Positions 23,785 through 31,947 of a stretch of 64,000 bases of DNA are shown one piece after another. Origin of the DNA: Streptomyces sp. AJS327 (GTDB lineage Bacteria > Actinomycetota > Actinomycetes > Streptomycetales > Streptomycetaceae); the NCBI RefSeq assembly GCF_013450295.1, contig NZ_SKBR01000004.1:310001-374000 (forward strand), given 5' to 3'. The stretch's first letter is position 1. Every line of letters starts with the position of its first letter. The position numbers were made by a program, and so were the translations under genes. Below the pieces are notes generated by a model. It was not told the DNA's origin. It made no database searches and saw nothing but the letters and a program-made list of their open reading frames with translations.

Positions 23785-24331
23785 GTGCCCTCTTCTCTGA
23801 CGCTCACGCGCGCCGTCATCTCCGTTGCGTTCAGCCTGACAGGCGACGTGCACGTAGCAGAAGACCATGTGCACGCCTTGGCATGTGCCATTTTCCTGCA
23901 TAGGCAGGATTCCCAGCAGGTTCTATTGCGGCTAACTCTGCCACGCGGAAGGGTTGGTGAGCGTCCGAACGATGAAACGCGTAGCGGAGGAGTGCCCGTG
24001 TACGCAGGTGAGCAATTCGTTGAAGGGGTAGCCGAGGGGCTCCACGCGGGCTCACGACGAGGTGGCGCACGCACGCGTCACAGAACATCAACCTGCGTTC
24101 CCTCGGGCTGGACGAGCCCCGCTATAGACCCAACTCCCGGGGGCATCGAGCTGGGCGCCACCGCTGAAGCTCCGCCCCCTGCCAGGGACGTCCTGTTGAA
24201 GGTTCTCCCACCTACGTCCCGGCGGGGGTGCGGGCTATCAGCCCAACTCCCAGCTCCTACGTGAGGAGCTTGCATCAATCAGCTCTTACGGCGCCTGGGG
24301 CTCCCACACGACTACGAGAGAAGGGACAGAG
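23785..24331. other. 547-bp intergenic region, no supported gene
   Basis: Upstream of the XRE gene (minus) and of the small-gene chain (plus); it should hold both promoters. Base composition is a little lower in GC around 23860-23990. Several frames are open but none looks like protein. A 7-bp-arm hairpin (AGCTCCT-N5-AGGAGCT) lies at 24252-24270, about 60 bp upstream of 24332. Confidence 0.45.
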
Positions 24332-24580
24332 ATGACACGCGCGCAGAGGTACGGGCAAGTAGCGGTCCGTCCGGTCGTGGAAGCGGAGGAAGTGCGGGAG
24401 GAGTTACGGGAGGCGTTGGCTGAGGTGGGGGTGAAGCTTCCGACGCTGAGGTTGGAGCCGATCTCGGTCAGGGGTTGGAACCCGCGTCCGGTGGTGGACC
24501 TGGGGCGGTGCAATCTGGTGGTGGCGCGGGAGTTGACCGCCGTGTTGCGGAAGTGCGCGGACCAGGGGCGGGAGCGGTGA
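24332..24580 (+). CDS. Small conserved protein of unknown function
   Basis: 82 residues, MTRAQRYGQVAVRPVVEAEEVREELREALAEVGV..., with an amphipathic Glu/Arg-rich helix and a C-terminal part LGRCNLVVARELTAVLRKCADQGRER. ATG 24332 follows AGAAGGGA. It is the first of three tightly overlapping small genes. Such genes occur near XRE/DUF397 loci and plasmid-like regions of Streptomyces; no function is known. Confidence 0.7.
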   Translation: MTRAQRYGQVAVRPVVEAEEVREELREALAEVGVKLPTLRLEPISVRGWNPRPVVDLGRCNLVVARELTAVLRKCADQGRER

Positions 24581-24645
24581 GTGTGTACCGGGTGCTGGCC
24601 CGGGTGTGGGCGACGGGGTGGCTGCTGATGTGGGGGCGGCGGTGA
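24577..24645 (+). CDS. 22-residue membrane-like micropeptide, coupled by GTGA overlap
   Basis: GTG 24577 overlaps the stop of the preceding gene and encodes SVYRVLARVWATGWLLMWGRR, a short Trp-rich hydrophobic helix with basic ends. Its stop overlaps the next GTG start in the same GTGA manner. It may be a real micropeptide or simply a translational-coupling relay; only the double overlap supports it. Confidence 0.4.
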   Translation: MSVYRVLARVWATGWLLMWGRR

Positions 24646-25172
24646 ACGGCTGGGCGGAGCTGGTCGGTTACGTGGTCGCGGTCGGCGCGCTGGTAGCCAT
24701 CTGGCTGTGGTGTGTGTGGACTTCCTTTACGTCCGGCGCGAGGTCCGGGGCACCGGAGCAGGGATCGGCGGATGGGTTCGTCCCGGAGGGGGCCGGTGTG
24801 TGGTCCACGGGTCGCTGCGGCTTGTACTGCGGTCGTGATGACGTGCGTGTGACGCCGTTCCGGGTGGTGACGATGCCGTGGGGTCGGATGCCCCTGTTCG
24901 GCTGTGTGCCCTGCCTACGGAGGTTGATGGACCTGGAGCGGGCACGTACCCGTGAACTCACCGCCCCCTTCCGCACCCCGATCGGCGCCGGTCCCAAACC
25001 ACCGTCGTCACTCCGGCCGTCGACGACGCCGACAGGCCCACGAAACCAGAGCGCGACAGCACGTGAACTGTCCCACCACCAGGCCGGGTTGCCTCCCGGT
25101 GAGGTGCGGGTTGGGCAACGGTCGCTGGCTCCGTCGTGGTGTCCGGGGAGGTGTCGTGGCAGGGCCCTGTGA
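24642..25172 (+). CDS. Single-TM protein with Cys-rich domain, unknown function
   Basis: The first 27 residues form a TM helix (ELVGYVVAVGALVAIWLWCVW). The following domain has a Cys cluster (TGRCGLYCGRDDVRVTPFRVV...LFGCVPCLRRLMDLERA) that could bind zinc or a [Fe-S] centre. After about residue 115 the sequence turns to Pro/Ser/Thr-rich low complexity, and the true stop or a frame change there is uncertain. GTG 24642 overlaps the micropeptide stop. Membrane location with a cytosolic Cys domain is inferred. Confidence 0.6.
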   Translation: MNGWAELVGYVVAVGALVAIWLWCVWTSFTSGARSGAPEQGSADGFVPEGAGVWSTGRCGLYCGRDDVRVTPFRVVTMPWGRMPLFGCVPCLRRLMDLERARTRELTAPFRTPIGAGPKPPSSLRPSTTPTGPRNQSATARELSHHQAGLPPGEVRVGQRSLAPSWCPGRCRGRAL

Positions 25173-25266
25173 TCAGCACCGGACGACGCGCTGCGACCAC
25201 CCCACCACCGTCGTCCGCGAGGGCAAGACGCACTGCGGCACCTGCGGCCGACAGCTCTATCTCTGA
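25156..25266 (+). CDS. 36-residue zinc-ribbon-like small protein
   Basis: GTG 25156 follows GGGGAGG (5-nt spacing). It encodes AGPCDQHRTTRCDHPTTVVREGKTHCGTCGRQLYL, with CDH and CGTC pairs forming a plausible C-x-H/C-x2-C zinc knuckle. It overlaps the low-complexity end of the preceding gene in another frame. The pattern is sharp enough to look genuine, but there is no functional clue. Confidence 0.5.
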   Translation: MAGPCDQHRTTRCDHPTTVVREGKTHCGTCGRQLYL

Positions 25267-25435
25267 ACCCCGCCCCCCGTTGAACCCCGCCCCCCGGTCC
25301 CGACGCGGGTCGTATGCGGACGACGGCCTCAACCACCCCCACACGAACGGTGCGTGGGCCATGCCCCGAGCACAGAGCTGGGCCACGGAACAGACCAGGC
25401 CCGAACCTCTACCCCCGTCCACGAACGACGGGGTG

Positions 25436-25732
25436 ATGAAGACCAACTCCACTACCGGCTACGCCCCTTGGGGCCTCGCCGGAGATGCGGACAACCAGCC
25501 GGACGACCCGCAGGACGGGTACCGGTGTCCGCCGGAGCTGGACCGACCCATTCTCGTGGTGGCGCTAACCTCCGTCACCGCCCTTCTCACCCTCGCCCTG
25601 ATCCTGGCCGCCTGCCAGGCACCCACCCCACCACCCGGCGGCCGGATACCCACGCACTGCCCCAGCAGCCCAAGTCCCCCTACCCCGACGGTTCCCGGCA
25701 CGACCAGCCACATGGCCGCCACGGGCGGCTGA
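25436..25732 (+). CDS. Small membrane protein, unknown function
   Basis: 98 residues. A polar N-terminus (MKTNSTTGYAPWGLAGDADNQPDDPQDGYRCPPELDRP) is followed by one TM helix (ILVVALTSVTALLTLALILAACQA) and a Pro/Thr/Ser-rich tail, presumably outside. ATG 25436 has only a G-rich stretch as a possible ribosome binding site. Similar short one-TM proteins occur in Streptomyces mobile regions. It lies just upstream of the Nudix gene. Confidence 0.55.
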   Translation: MKTNSTTGYAPWGLAGDADNQPDDPQDGYRCPPELDRPILVVALTSVTALLTLALILAACQAPTPPPGGRIPTHCPSSPSPPTPTVPGTTSHMAATGG

Positions 25733-25850
25733 ACGGCACGCGACCCCGCACCGCGCCCCGGAACCGGACCCACGCAGCCGTCAGCCGACACCACATCCGG
25801 CGCCAACACCCCGCATCGTCAGATCAGTTCACAAGGGAAGAGCACAGGTC

Positions 25851-26336
25851 ATGCACAGCGACGACGACTTCACCAACCCGCCCGGCCGCCGCGTCGGCGC
25901 CCTCGCCCTGATCACCAACCCCGACGGCGACATCCTCCTGGTCGAGAAGCGCTACCGGAAGGACCAGGGTGACCTCCTCCCCTGGGGTCTGCCCGGCGGC
26001 TGTGCCCAAGCCGACGAGGACCTGCACGACGCCTTCCGCCGCGAAGTCCTCGAAGAGACCGGACGCCGCGTCGAACCCGGCGACCTGCTCACCGTTCACC
26101 ACATGCCCGCCAACCCACCCTCCCGCGAGGGCATCAACTTCGTCTTCGACGGAGGCTTCCTCCACCCCGCGACTCCTCTCCACCTCCCGGGCGACGAGCT
26201 GAGCGACTACCGGTACGTCCCCTACGAGGACCTCGGCGACTTCCTCCCGCCGTACCAACTCCTCCGCGTCCGCACCGCCGTCCGCGCCTCCCTCGACGGA
26301 CACCGCACCGCCTACATCACCGGCCACCCCGCCTGA
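25851..26336 (+). CDS. Nudix hydrolase
   Basis: 161 residues with a complete Nudix box beginning at Gly50: G-x5-E-x7-REVLEETG, so the Mg2+-binding Glu residues are present. It is preceded by the strand VGALALITNPDGDILLVEKRY. It would hydrolyse a nucleoside diphosphate linked to another moiety; the substrate is unknown. ATG 25851 follows GGGAAGAG. It is the first gene of the co-directional series Nudix, radical SAM, peptide, kinase and unknown. Nudix and APH-fold genes recur near XRE/DUF397 loci, so its link to the peptide is uncertain. Confidence 0.9.
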   Translation: MHSDDDFTNPPGRRVGALALITNPDGDILLVEKRYRKDQGDLLPWGLPGGCAQADEDLHDAFRREVLEETGRRVEPGDLLTVHHMPANPPSREGINFVFDGGFLHPATPLHLPGDELSDYRYVPYEDLGDFLPPYQLLRVRTAVRASLDGHRTAYITGHPA

Positions 26337-26403
26337 ACTCCCGTCTCGGGCCCCAGCTCGGGGCCCGGAACGCAACACCCCACGGAGAGGAAGGAACCCA
26401 GGT

Positions 26404-27618
26404 ATGCGTTCGATCAGCTCCGTTGAGTTGGAGACCACCCCGCGCGGATCGCCTGGAGGGAGCGAGGCACCCACGCTTCCCGGCAAGGGGAGCGAGGCGC
26501 CCGCACCCACGCATGACCATGACCTGATCGTGGCTCCGTTCCTTGGCGAGCACTTGGTGCTTCGGCCCGGAGTCGGTAGCGGCATCAAGATCAAGGGACA
26601 TCACTACTTGGAATTGCGGCAGACTGCCTTTGACGACGGCCCGCTGCCCGAGTGGCTGACCGCTGCCGCCCGTCGCCGCTGGGGGCTCGACCTCGTTGGG
26701 CGACGGGCAGGCTCCGCCTTACTGATCCGTGAGGTGTCCCCGTACGGCCACGGTCGAGCGTCGTACGAGGTGAACGCCGGGTGCAACTGGGCGTGTGACC
26801 ACTGTGTCTATGGCAGTAAGCGGCATGAGGGGCTCGCGTGGCCGCAGCGTGAGCTGCTTCTGCGCATCCTGCGCGACGCGGGAGTGGTCTGGGTCGAGCT
26901 CGGTGGTGGCGAGTGCACGATCGACCGCCACTTTCCCGAGACATACGCACTCGCCTACGACCTCGGCATGATGGTGGAGATCCTGACGAATGGGTCCACC
27001 CTGTTCCGGCCGTACCTGCTAGACCTGCTCACCGCCCGGCGCCCCTACCGAATCACCCTCAGCATCTACGGCGCCACCGAAGCCACCTTCGACGGCTTCA
27101 CCAACCGACGCGGCGCGTTCAAGAAGTTCATGCGCGGGATTGCTGCCGCGCGAGAGGCCGAGCTGCCGCTCTCGCTGAGCGTGGTCGTGACCGACAAGAA
27201 CGCGCACGAGGCGGTGGCCATGCGCACGCTCGCCGAGCAGTACGCCTCACGGGTGCGCGAGTACACCCACATGTCGCCGACGTTCGCCGGCGGCGCCGAC
27301 CCCCTCGCGCAACAGGCCCCGGACTACCTCCACAACCGGACCCCCTTCACTGGATGCGACGCCGGACACTCGTCCCTGAACGTGAACCCCTTCGGGCTGG
27401 CGAGCGTCTGCAAAGTCTCCCGCGATCACCCCATTCCACTCCTCAAAGAAGGTGTCGCGGGACTGTCCCGGCTCGGGGACATCGCCGACCGCGCGCTACA
27501 GCGTCAGAGCGGATGCACCGGCTGCTCGCTCCAGAAGTCGTGCACCACGTGTATGCCGCTCGTGAAGTTGTACCGCAAGGCCGGATCACCGCTGGATCGC
27601 TACTGCCAACACGCCTGA
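26404..27618 (+). CDS. Radical SAM/SPASM peptide-modifying enzyme (candidate RiPP maturase)
   Basis: 404 residues. The N-terminal 110 residues have the look of a peptide-recognition region. The radical SAM core starts near 118 with the [4Fe-4S] motif CNWACDHC (Cys127, 131, 134), then ELGGGECTID and EILTNGSTLF. The C-terminus fits a SPASM domain well: C318-x12-G331-x4-C336, gap, C371-x2-C374-x5-C380-x2-C383 and Cys401, which would bind auxiliary [4Fe-4S] clusters. SPASM enzymes commonly cross-link or modify residues in short peptides. The gene ends 15 bp before a 52-residue peptide gene with a strong ribosome binding site. Confidence 0.9.
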   Translation: MRSISSVELETTPRGSPGGSEAPTLPGKGSEAPAPTHDHDLIVAPFLGEHLVLRPGVGSGIKIKGHHYLELRQTAFDDGPLPEWLTAAARRRWGLDLVGRRAGSALLIREVSPYGHGRASYEVNAGCNWACDHCVYGSKRHEGLAWPQRELLLRILRDAGVVWVELGGGECTIDRHFPETYALAYDLGMMVEILTNGSTLFRPYLLDLLTARRPYRITLSIYGATEATFDGFTNRRGAFKKFMRGIAAAREAELPLSLSVVVTDKNAHEAVAMRTLAEQYASRVREYTHMSPTFAGGADPLAQQAPDYLHNRTPFTGCDAGHSSLNVNPFGLASVCKVSRDHPIPLLKEGVAGLSRLGDIADRALQRQSGCTGCSLQKSCTTCMPLVKLYRKAGSPLDRYCQHA

Positions 27619-27633
27619 AAGGAGGTGCGCCCC

Positions 27634-27792
27634 ATGGCAACACTCACCGAGACAGCCACCACTGACCCCGCCGTGTCTGTTCAGCTCACCACGCGGCCGG
27701 TCAACGAGGACGAGGTGGAACTCGTCGACGACCTCGACACGATCGCCGGCAACGAGGTCATGCGCGGTTGCGGCGACGACAACCCGTACTGA
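27634..27792 (+). CDS. Candidate RiPP precursor peptide (52 residues)
   Basis: ATG 27634 follows an AAAGGAGGTG ribosome binding site. The first 38 residues are an acidic, Thr/Val/Glu/Asp-rich leader-like segment (VNEDEVELVDDLDTIAGNEV). The C-terminus is GCGDDNPY, with one Cys46, two Asp and a terminal Tyr that could be the modified core. Position directly behind a SPASM radical SAM gene, very small size and leader/core-like design support precursor status. It resembles neither a lanthipeptide nor a six-Cys SCIFF peptide. The modification, if any, could be a thioether, C-C or C-N bond; this is inferred. Confidence 0.75.
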   Translation: MATLTETATTDPAVSVQLTTRPVNEDEVELVDDLDTIAGNEVMRGCGDDNPY

Positions 27793-27868
27793 TCCACACC
27801 GTCCATCACGCCGGGGCCGTCCGTCGCCAACGGCCGGCCCCGGCCCCTGACCGCCCCACACTCCCGCC

Positions 27869-28678
27869 ATGGTGACCATGAAACTGAACTGGGCCGACCT
27901 CCCCGAGTCCACCCGCGACACGATCACCGAACACACCGGGCCGATCACCGGCACCCAATCCACCGCCAAGGGGATGAACAGCGAGATCGCTGTGACCCTC
28001 GACGCCGATCGTGGCCGTTTCTTCCTCAAGGGACGCCGGAACGATCACCCACAGGCATGGACGCAGCAACGCGAGGCCGCCATCAACCCCTACGTCGTCC
28101 CGCTCGCCCCCCGCCTTGTGTGGGCTCTCGACGACGGCGAGTGGAATCTGCTGGTGTTCGAGCACGTCGACGGACGCCCCGTCAACTACTGCCCAGGCAG
28201 CAAGGATCTACCACGTGTTGCCGAAGCGATCAGCACACTGTCCGGCGTCCACGCTCCCGCCAACATCGAGATGAAGCAGATCGAGCAACGCCTCGCCGCG
28301 TACATCGACCGCCCCGAGGACGCCGCGTTGCTCAGCGGCGAGACCGTACTGCACACCGACTGGACCCCCGACAACGTACTCATCCACAACGACGCCGCAC
28401 GCATCGTCGACTGGGCATGGCCCACCCGCGGGGCCGCATGGGTCGACGCCGCCTGCTGGGCGGTCTGGCTCATCTCCGCAGGGCACGCCCCCCACCAGGC
28501 CGAGCAGTGGGCATCCAAGACCCCAGCATGGGCCACCACCACCAACCGAGCCCTCCACGTGTTCGCCGCAGCACAGGCACGCCTCTGGACGAGCATCGCC
28601 GAAGAAGCCCCCGACACCGAGTGGAAACAGTCCCTCGCCACCGCCGCGCACCAGTGGGTCACCTACCGCCGAACCTGA
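27869..28678 (+). CDS. APH-fold phosphotransferase
   Basis: 269 residues. The kinase core shows FFLKG (Lys54, ATP binding), the catalytic loop LHTDWTPDNVLI (His162, Asp164, Asn169) and the metal-binding IVDWAWP (Asp181). It therefore looks active as an aminoglycoside/choline-kinase-type enzyme. ATG 27869 is used; another ATG lies 3 codons on. It is 76 bp after the peptide gene and co-directional; it might phosphorylate the peptide or a nucleotide-sugar, or be an unrelated accessory kinase often seen beside XRE/DUF397 genes. Confidence 0.87.
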   Translation: MVTMKLNWADLPESTRDTITEHTGPITGTQSTAKGMNSEIAVTLDADRGRFFLKGRRNDHPQAWTQQREAAINPYVVPLAPRLVWALDDGEWNLLVFEHVDGRPVNYCPGSKDLPRVAEAISTLSGVHAPANIEMKQIEQRLAAYIDRPEDAALLSGETVLHTDWTPDNVLIHNDAARIVDWAWPTRGAAWVDAACWAVWLISAGHAPHQAEQWASKTPAWATTTNRALHVFAAAQARLWTSIAEEAPDTEWKQSLATAAHQWVTYRRT

Positions 28679-28691
28679 CAAGGAGACGCCC

Positions 28692-29135
28692 ATGCGCACC
28701 GATCCCGCCATCCACCCGCACCAGGTACTCACCACCTCCACAGGGCAACAGGTCCCCATCGACCGCGAGATGACCCCCATCATCCGCTCCCTGTGGCGAC
28801 TCGGCTTCACGACGAGCGCGTGCTGTCAGAACGTCGGCGAGGCGACCGCCGGCGTCCGCGCCCAGCGCCCTACCCCGCTCGGATACGGCGGCGACCCGTT
28901 CATCGACTACCACCGCGGATGGGCTCTGCTCAAGCTCCCCACCCCCGACGCCCACCGTCTCGTGGACATGCTCGCCAAACTCCCGCCCTTCAGCGACCGC
29001 GTCCGCACCACCTGGCAGCCCGGCTCCTGGCGCATGAACGTACCCCTGAAGCCGCAGGGCCTCGCCCCCTACGCGCTGCTCCACTTCCCCACCCGGCAGA
29101 TCCCCGAACTCGCCGACGTGCTGCACACCCAGTAA
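28692..29135 (+). CDS. Protein of unknown function, last gene of the radical SAM series
   Basis: 147 residues (MRTDPAIHPHQVLTTSTGQQVPIDREMTPIIRSLWRLGFTTSACCQNVGEA...), mixed alpha/beta by appearance. A conserved-looking TSACCQN turn with two adjacent Cys and a C-terminal MNVPLKPQGLAPYALLHFP are notable. ATG 28692 follows AAGGAG at good spacing, 13 bp after the kinase stop, so it is probably co-transcribed. I do not recognise the family. Confidence 0.65.
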   Translation: MRTDPAIHPHQVLTTSTGQQVPIDREMTPIIRSLWRLGFTTSACCQNVGEATAGVRAQRPTPLGYGGDPFIDYHRGWALLKLPTPDAHRLVDMLAKLPPFSDRVRTTWQPGSWRMNVPLKPQGLAPYALLHFPTRQIPELADVLHTQ

Positions 29136-29354
29136 CGCGCGCACCGCTCAGGTTCCCCACACAAGAGCCCCGGCGACCGCGGCCACGGCCGCGGCGCTGG
29201 CGTCCGTGGGGGTCAACTGGGGCACCGCAGCGGGTCATACCGCGTCACCCGGTACTGCCTTCCCAGCCGTAGCCGAGAGGACCCGGTGGCCGCGCGACGG
29301 CCACACACGAGGGCGCCAAGAACATCGCTTTCCCCGGCCCGAAGGGCGCAGCTA

Positions 29355-29390
29355 AGGAAAAAACCAGGTCAGCGGGGGCCGACCTGGTCT
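29355..29390 (-). terminator. Rho-independent terminator of the tRNA-Lys gene
   Basis: On the minus strand ACCAGGTC...GACCTGGT forms an 8-bp stem (29363-29370 with 29381-29388) followed by a run of Ts. It lies immediately downstream of the tRNA. Confidence 0.8.
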
Positions 29391-29396
29391 GGAGAG

Positions 29397-29469
29397 TAGG
29401 CCGTGTGGGACTCGAACCCACAACCAATGGATTAAAAGTCCACTGCTCTGCCAATTGAGCTAACGGCCC
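29397..29469 (-). tRNA. tRNA-Lys (anticodon UUU)
   Basis: A 73-nt cloverleaf on the minus strand. The acceptor stem is GGGCCGT/ACGGCCT with discriminator A, the D-arm begins TAGCTCAATTGGCAGAGCA, the anticodon loop is ACTTTTAAT (UUU), and the T-arm is GTGGGTTCGAGTCCCAC. No CCA is encoded. A T-rich terminator follows. tRNA 3' ends are common integration sites, but no duplicate of this one is seen in the window. Confidence 0.95.
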
Positions 29470-29649
29470 GCACCGTGCAGCATAACGTGGCCCGCTGGGC
29501 GGGGCGGACCCCGCGTAGCTGGGACGTCGCACATGATCCCGTACCCGTCGAGGTGGCCGCAACCAGGTTCGGAGCGGCGGGGGCGCCTCCGAGGGGGGCT
29601 CCGGTGGGGCGCGCGGTGGCGCTTCGGCGCTCCTCGGGGCGCGGGGCGG

Positions 29650-31770
29650 TCAGGGGCGGCGGGGCGTGGGTTCGAGGAGGCTGACGCCGCAGATCGCGGC
29701 GAGGTCCGTCGCCGCGTCCGTGAGGGGGCCGCGCAGGGCGAGCAGCTCGGCGCGCATCTCGTCGCTCCGCGGCCACTCCCGCTCGTGGTCGATCACGCTG
29801 ACGGTCGGCGGGCGGGCCGCCTCGTGTTGCTGGAGAGCGGTGTGCCAGCGGGTGAGGAAGGGGCGCAGGCGCAGGTTGAGCAGGTGCGCGACGATCGAGG
29901 CGAGGTGCACGGGGATGGTGATCTCGTCCGCGACGCGGTGCAGCGCGTCGCGTGCCGCGGTGAACAGGGTGTGGAGGGACGACAGCGCCTCGCGGAGCGA
30001 TCCGGCGCCCTCGGCCAGTGGCTGCACCCCGACCCGGGTGACCAGCTCGACCTGGAGGTCGAAGGCGGCCGACCGCTCCAGCGGGCCGGGGGTGGAGGTC
30101 TCCCGGGTGATGGTGAGCCGTGCGGCCTCGCCGTCCCGGGCGGGGGAGTCGAGGGGGGTCAGGGCCTGGAGCAGGACCTTGCGCAGGTCCTCCTGGCGGG
30201 CGGTGTCCGGGTCGTGGCGGCGGACCGCGCGGGCCAGCAGGGGGTGGATGGTCCAGGAGCGCTCCTGGAAGCTGCCGGGCCGGAGCGAGCCGGAGCCGAG
30301 GAGGGCGTCGAGGGCGTGGCCGACCAGACCGCCGGTGGCCCAGGGGCCGTAGGGCGGCAGCGCGGACAGCGCCGTCTCCAGGGCGGACTGGCTGAGGGGC
30401 GCGGGGCAGGCGAGGGCGAGCAGCCGAAGCACGTCGTCGGCGGGCGCGCGGCCGGAGAGGGGACGGGACAGCAGGGTGGCGGTCAGCGGGGGGCGGCCGT
30501 CCTCCGCCTCGGGGGAGCCGAGCAGGTCGGCGCCCGGCGCGTGGAGGCGGTTGCGCAACCGCCCGAAGTCGCTCGACGTGGCCTTCGCCGCCAGCAGGTC
30601 GAGGGCCTGCGGATGGCCGCCGAGGTCGTGGACGAGGGCCTGGGCGGAGGTCTCCTCGATCTCGTCACGGGGCGCGCGGTGCGAGGTCAGCAGCCGGTAG
30701 CCGTCCGGTTCGGCGAGCGGCGGCAGGTCGATGGTCTCGGCGAAGGCCGTGTACCGCAGCGATCGGGTGGTCATCAGGCTGGAGGCGAGCAGGTGGGGAC
30801 CGCGCAGGAGGTGGAGCTGGGCGTCGGTCAGCCCGTCCGGTACGCCGTCGACCACCCACAGGCAGGGGGCGCCGCGCTCGCTGAGCAGCACCGCGAGCCG
30901 GCTGAGCAGCTGCGGCAGCCCGGCGTCGGCGGGACGGTCCAGCGCGAGGGCGTCCGCCACGGTGGCGACCTGCTCGGCGTAGGAGTCCAGGGCGGTGGAG
31001 ACGGAGGCGCCGCGCGCGGCGTGCAGGTCGAACCAGAAGGTGCCGCCGGGGAAGGCGGAGCGGAAGCGGAGCGCGTACTCCTGGGCGAGCAGCGATTTCC
31101 CGATGCCGGGCATGCCGCGCAGCTGCGCGGCGCGGTCGGCGCCCTGCCCGGTGCTCTGGATGAGCGGCGCGCGGTGCCGGTGCAGCGCCGAGTGGACGCG
31201 CCACTGCTCGGGGAGGCGGCCGGTGAAGCGGGACGAGCCGACCCGCGCCGGGGCGGGCAGCCAGGGCACGGCGGCCGAGGGCGCGGGGTCGGGGCCGGTG
31301 TCGGCCATGGGGGAGGCGAGGCGGGCGACGTGCGCCGCCACCCGCGCGGCGAGGCGGTCGAGCGCGTCGCCGCTGTCCGGCCAGGACCAGTGCAGGGCGT
31401 CGCGGACCTCCAGCGGCTGGACGTGGTCGGCGCCGGTCTCCGGGTTGACGACCAGCACTCTCCGGCGGGGGTCGCCCTCCCGCTGCCCGGACAGGTAGGC
31501 GTACGTCAACTCCCACTGGCAGGCGCGCCGTTGGGGGTAGTCGTAGGAGTAGAGCGCCAGCAGCGCCCTGGAGCGGCCCAGGCCGGCGGCGATGGTGTGG
31601 GTGATGGAGGCGAAGTCCTCGACGGCCGTGTCGTCGAGGAAGACCGCCAGGCCGCAGCGCCGGAGCGCGGAGGCCAGCGCCCCGGCGCGCTGCGCGTCGG
31701 AGCGGCTGTAGCTGACGAAGACGTCCCACGTCGCGGCCGCGGGTGGCGTCGCCTCCGGCCTGGTGTTCAT
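29650..31770 (-). CDS. TIR-domain STAND NTPase (TIR-NB-ARC-like) with C-terminal paralogous domain
   Basis: 706 residues. The TIR domain is about 14-150 (WDVFVSYSRSDAQRAGALASAL, then FLDDTAVEDF) with the putative NADase Glu87 in CQWELTYAY. The STAND core shows RFTGR, Walker A GMPGIGKSLLA (219-229), Walker B CLWVVDGV (303-310) and LMTTR (332-336), followed by a winged-helix-like region. There is no TPR or WD repeat sensor. Instead the last 135 residues (LREALSSLHTLF, RPFLTRWH, EWPRSDEMRAEL) match the soluble domain of the adjacent membrane protein. ATG 31770 has GGGGAG. The likely role is ligand-triggered NAD+ depletion in defence (inferred). Confidence 0.85.
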   Translation of the reverse strand: MNTRPEATPPAAATWDVFVSYSRSDAQRAGALASALRRCGLAVFLDDTAVEDFASITHTIAAGLGRSRALLALYSYDYPQRRACQWELTYAYLSGQREGDPRRRVLVVNPETGADHVQPLEVRDALHWSWPDSGDALDRLAARVAAHVARLASPMADTGPDPAPSAAVPWLPAPARVGSSRFTGRLPEQWRVHSALHRHRAPLIQSTGQGADRAAQLRGMPGIGKSLLAQEYALRFRSAFPGGTFWFDLHAARGASVSTALDSYAEQVATVADALALDRPADAGLPQLLSRLAVLLSERGAPCLWVVDGVPDGLTDAQLHLLRGPHLLASSLMTTRSLRYTAFAETIDLPPLAEPDGYRLLTSHRAPRDEIEETSAQALVHDLGGHPQALDLLAAKATSSDFGRLRNRLHAPGADLLGSPEAEDGRPPLTATLLSRPLSGRAPADDVLRLLALACPAPLSQSALETALSALPPYGPWATGGLVGHALDALLGSGSLRPGSFQERSWTIHPLLARAVRRHDPDTARQEDLRKVLLQALTPLDSPARDGEAARLTITRETSTPGPLERSAAFDLQVELVTRVGVQPLAEGAGSLREALSSLHTLFTAARDALHRVADEITIPVHLASIVAHLLNLRLRPFLTRWHTALQQHEAARPPTVSVIDHEREWPRSDEMRAELLALRGPLTDAATDLAAICGVSLLEPTPRRP

Positions 31771-31947
31771 CGGCTCCCCACGTCGGTCGGTCCGGCCCGC
31801 CGGGTCAGCGCGGCGCCCCGGTGTCGGCGCGCGCCGACGGGGACGGTGCTGACCGGGCCCGATGACCGGGGACGAGAGGGCGGTGCCGCGCGGATGTCAC
31901 GGTCACATCATGCGCCACGGTGCGCGGCGGTCCGCAAACGGGAGCGG

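Noticed and set aside
23831..24091. Minus-strand 86-codon gene upstream of the XRE regulator.
   Set aside because: Arg/His/Leu-rich with no ribosome binding site or domain; reads like random frame in a promoter region.
24577..24645. Leader peptide with attenuator controlling downstream genes.
   Set aside because: No alternative hairpins or run of regulatory codons; double GTGA overlap fits simple coupling. Kept only as a low-confidence micropeptide.
25851..29135. The Nudix and APH-fold genes as proof of a biosynthetic gene set.
   Set aside because: Both families are frequent neighbours of XRE/DUF397 loci in Streptomyces without a peptide, so only the radical SAM/peptide pair is treated as firm evidence.
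21600..29469. Integrative element inserted at the tRNA-Lys 3' end, covering the accessory region.
   Set aside because: The orientation would fit, but no integrase, excisionase or replication gene is visible and no duplicate of the tRNA 3' end was found near 21.6 kb.
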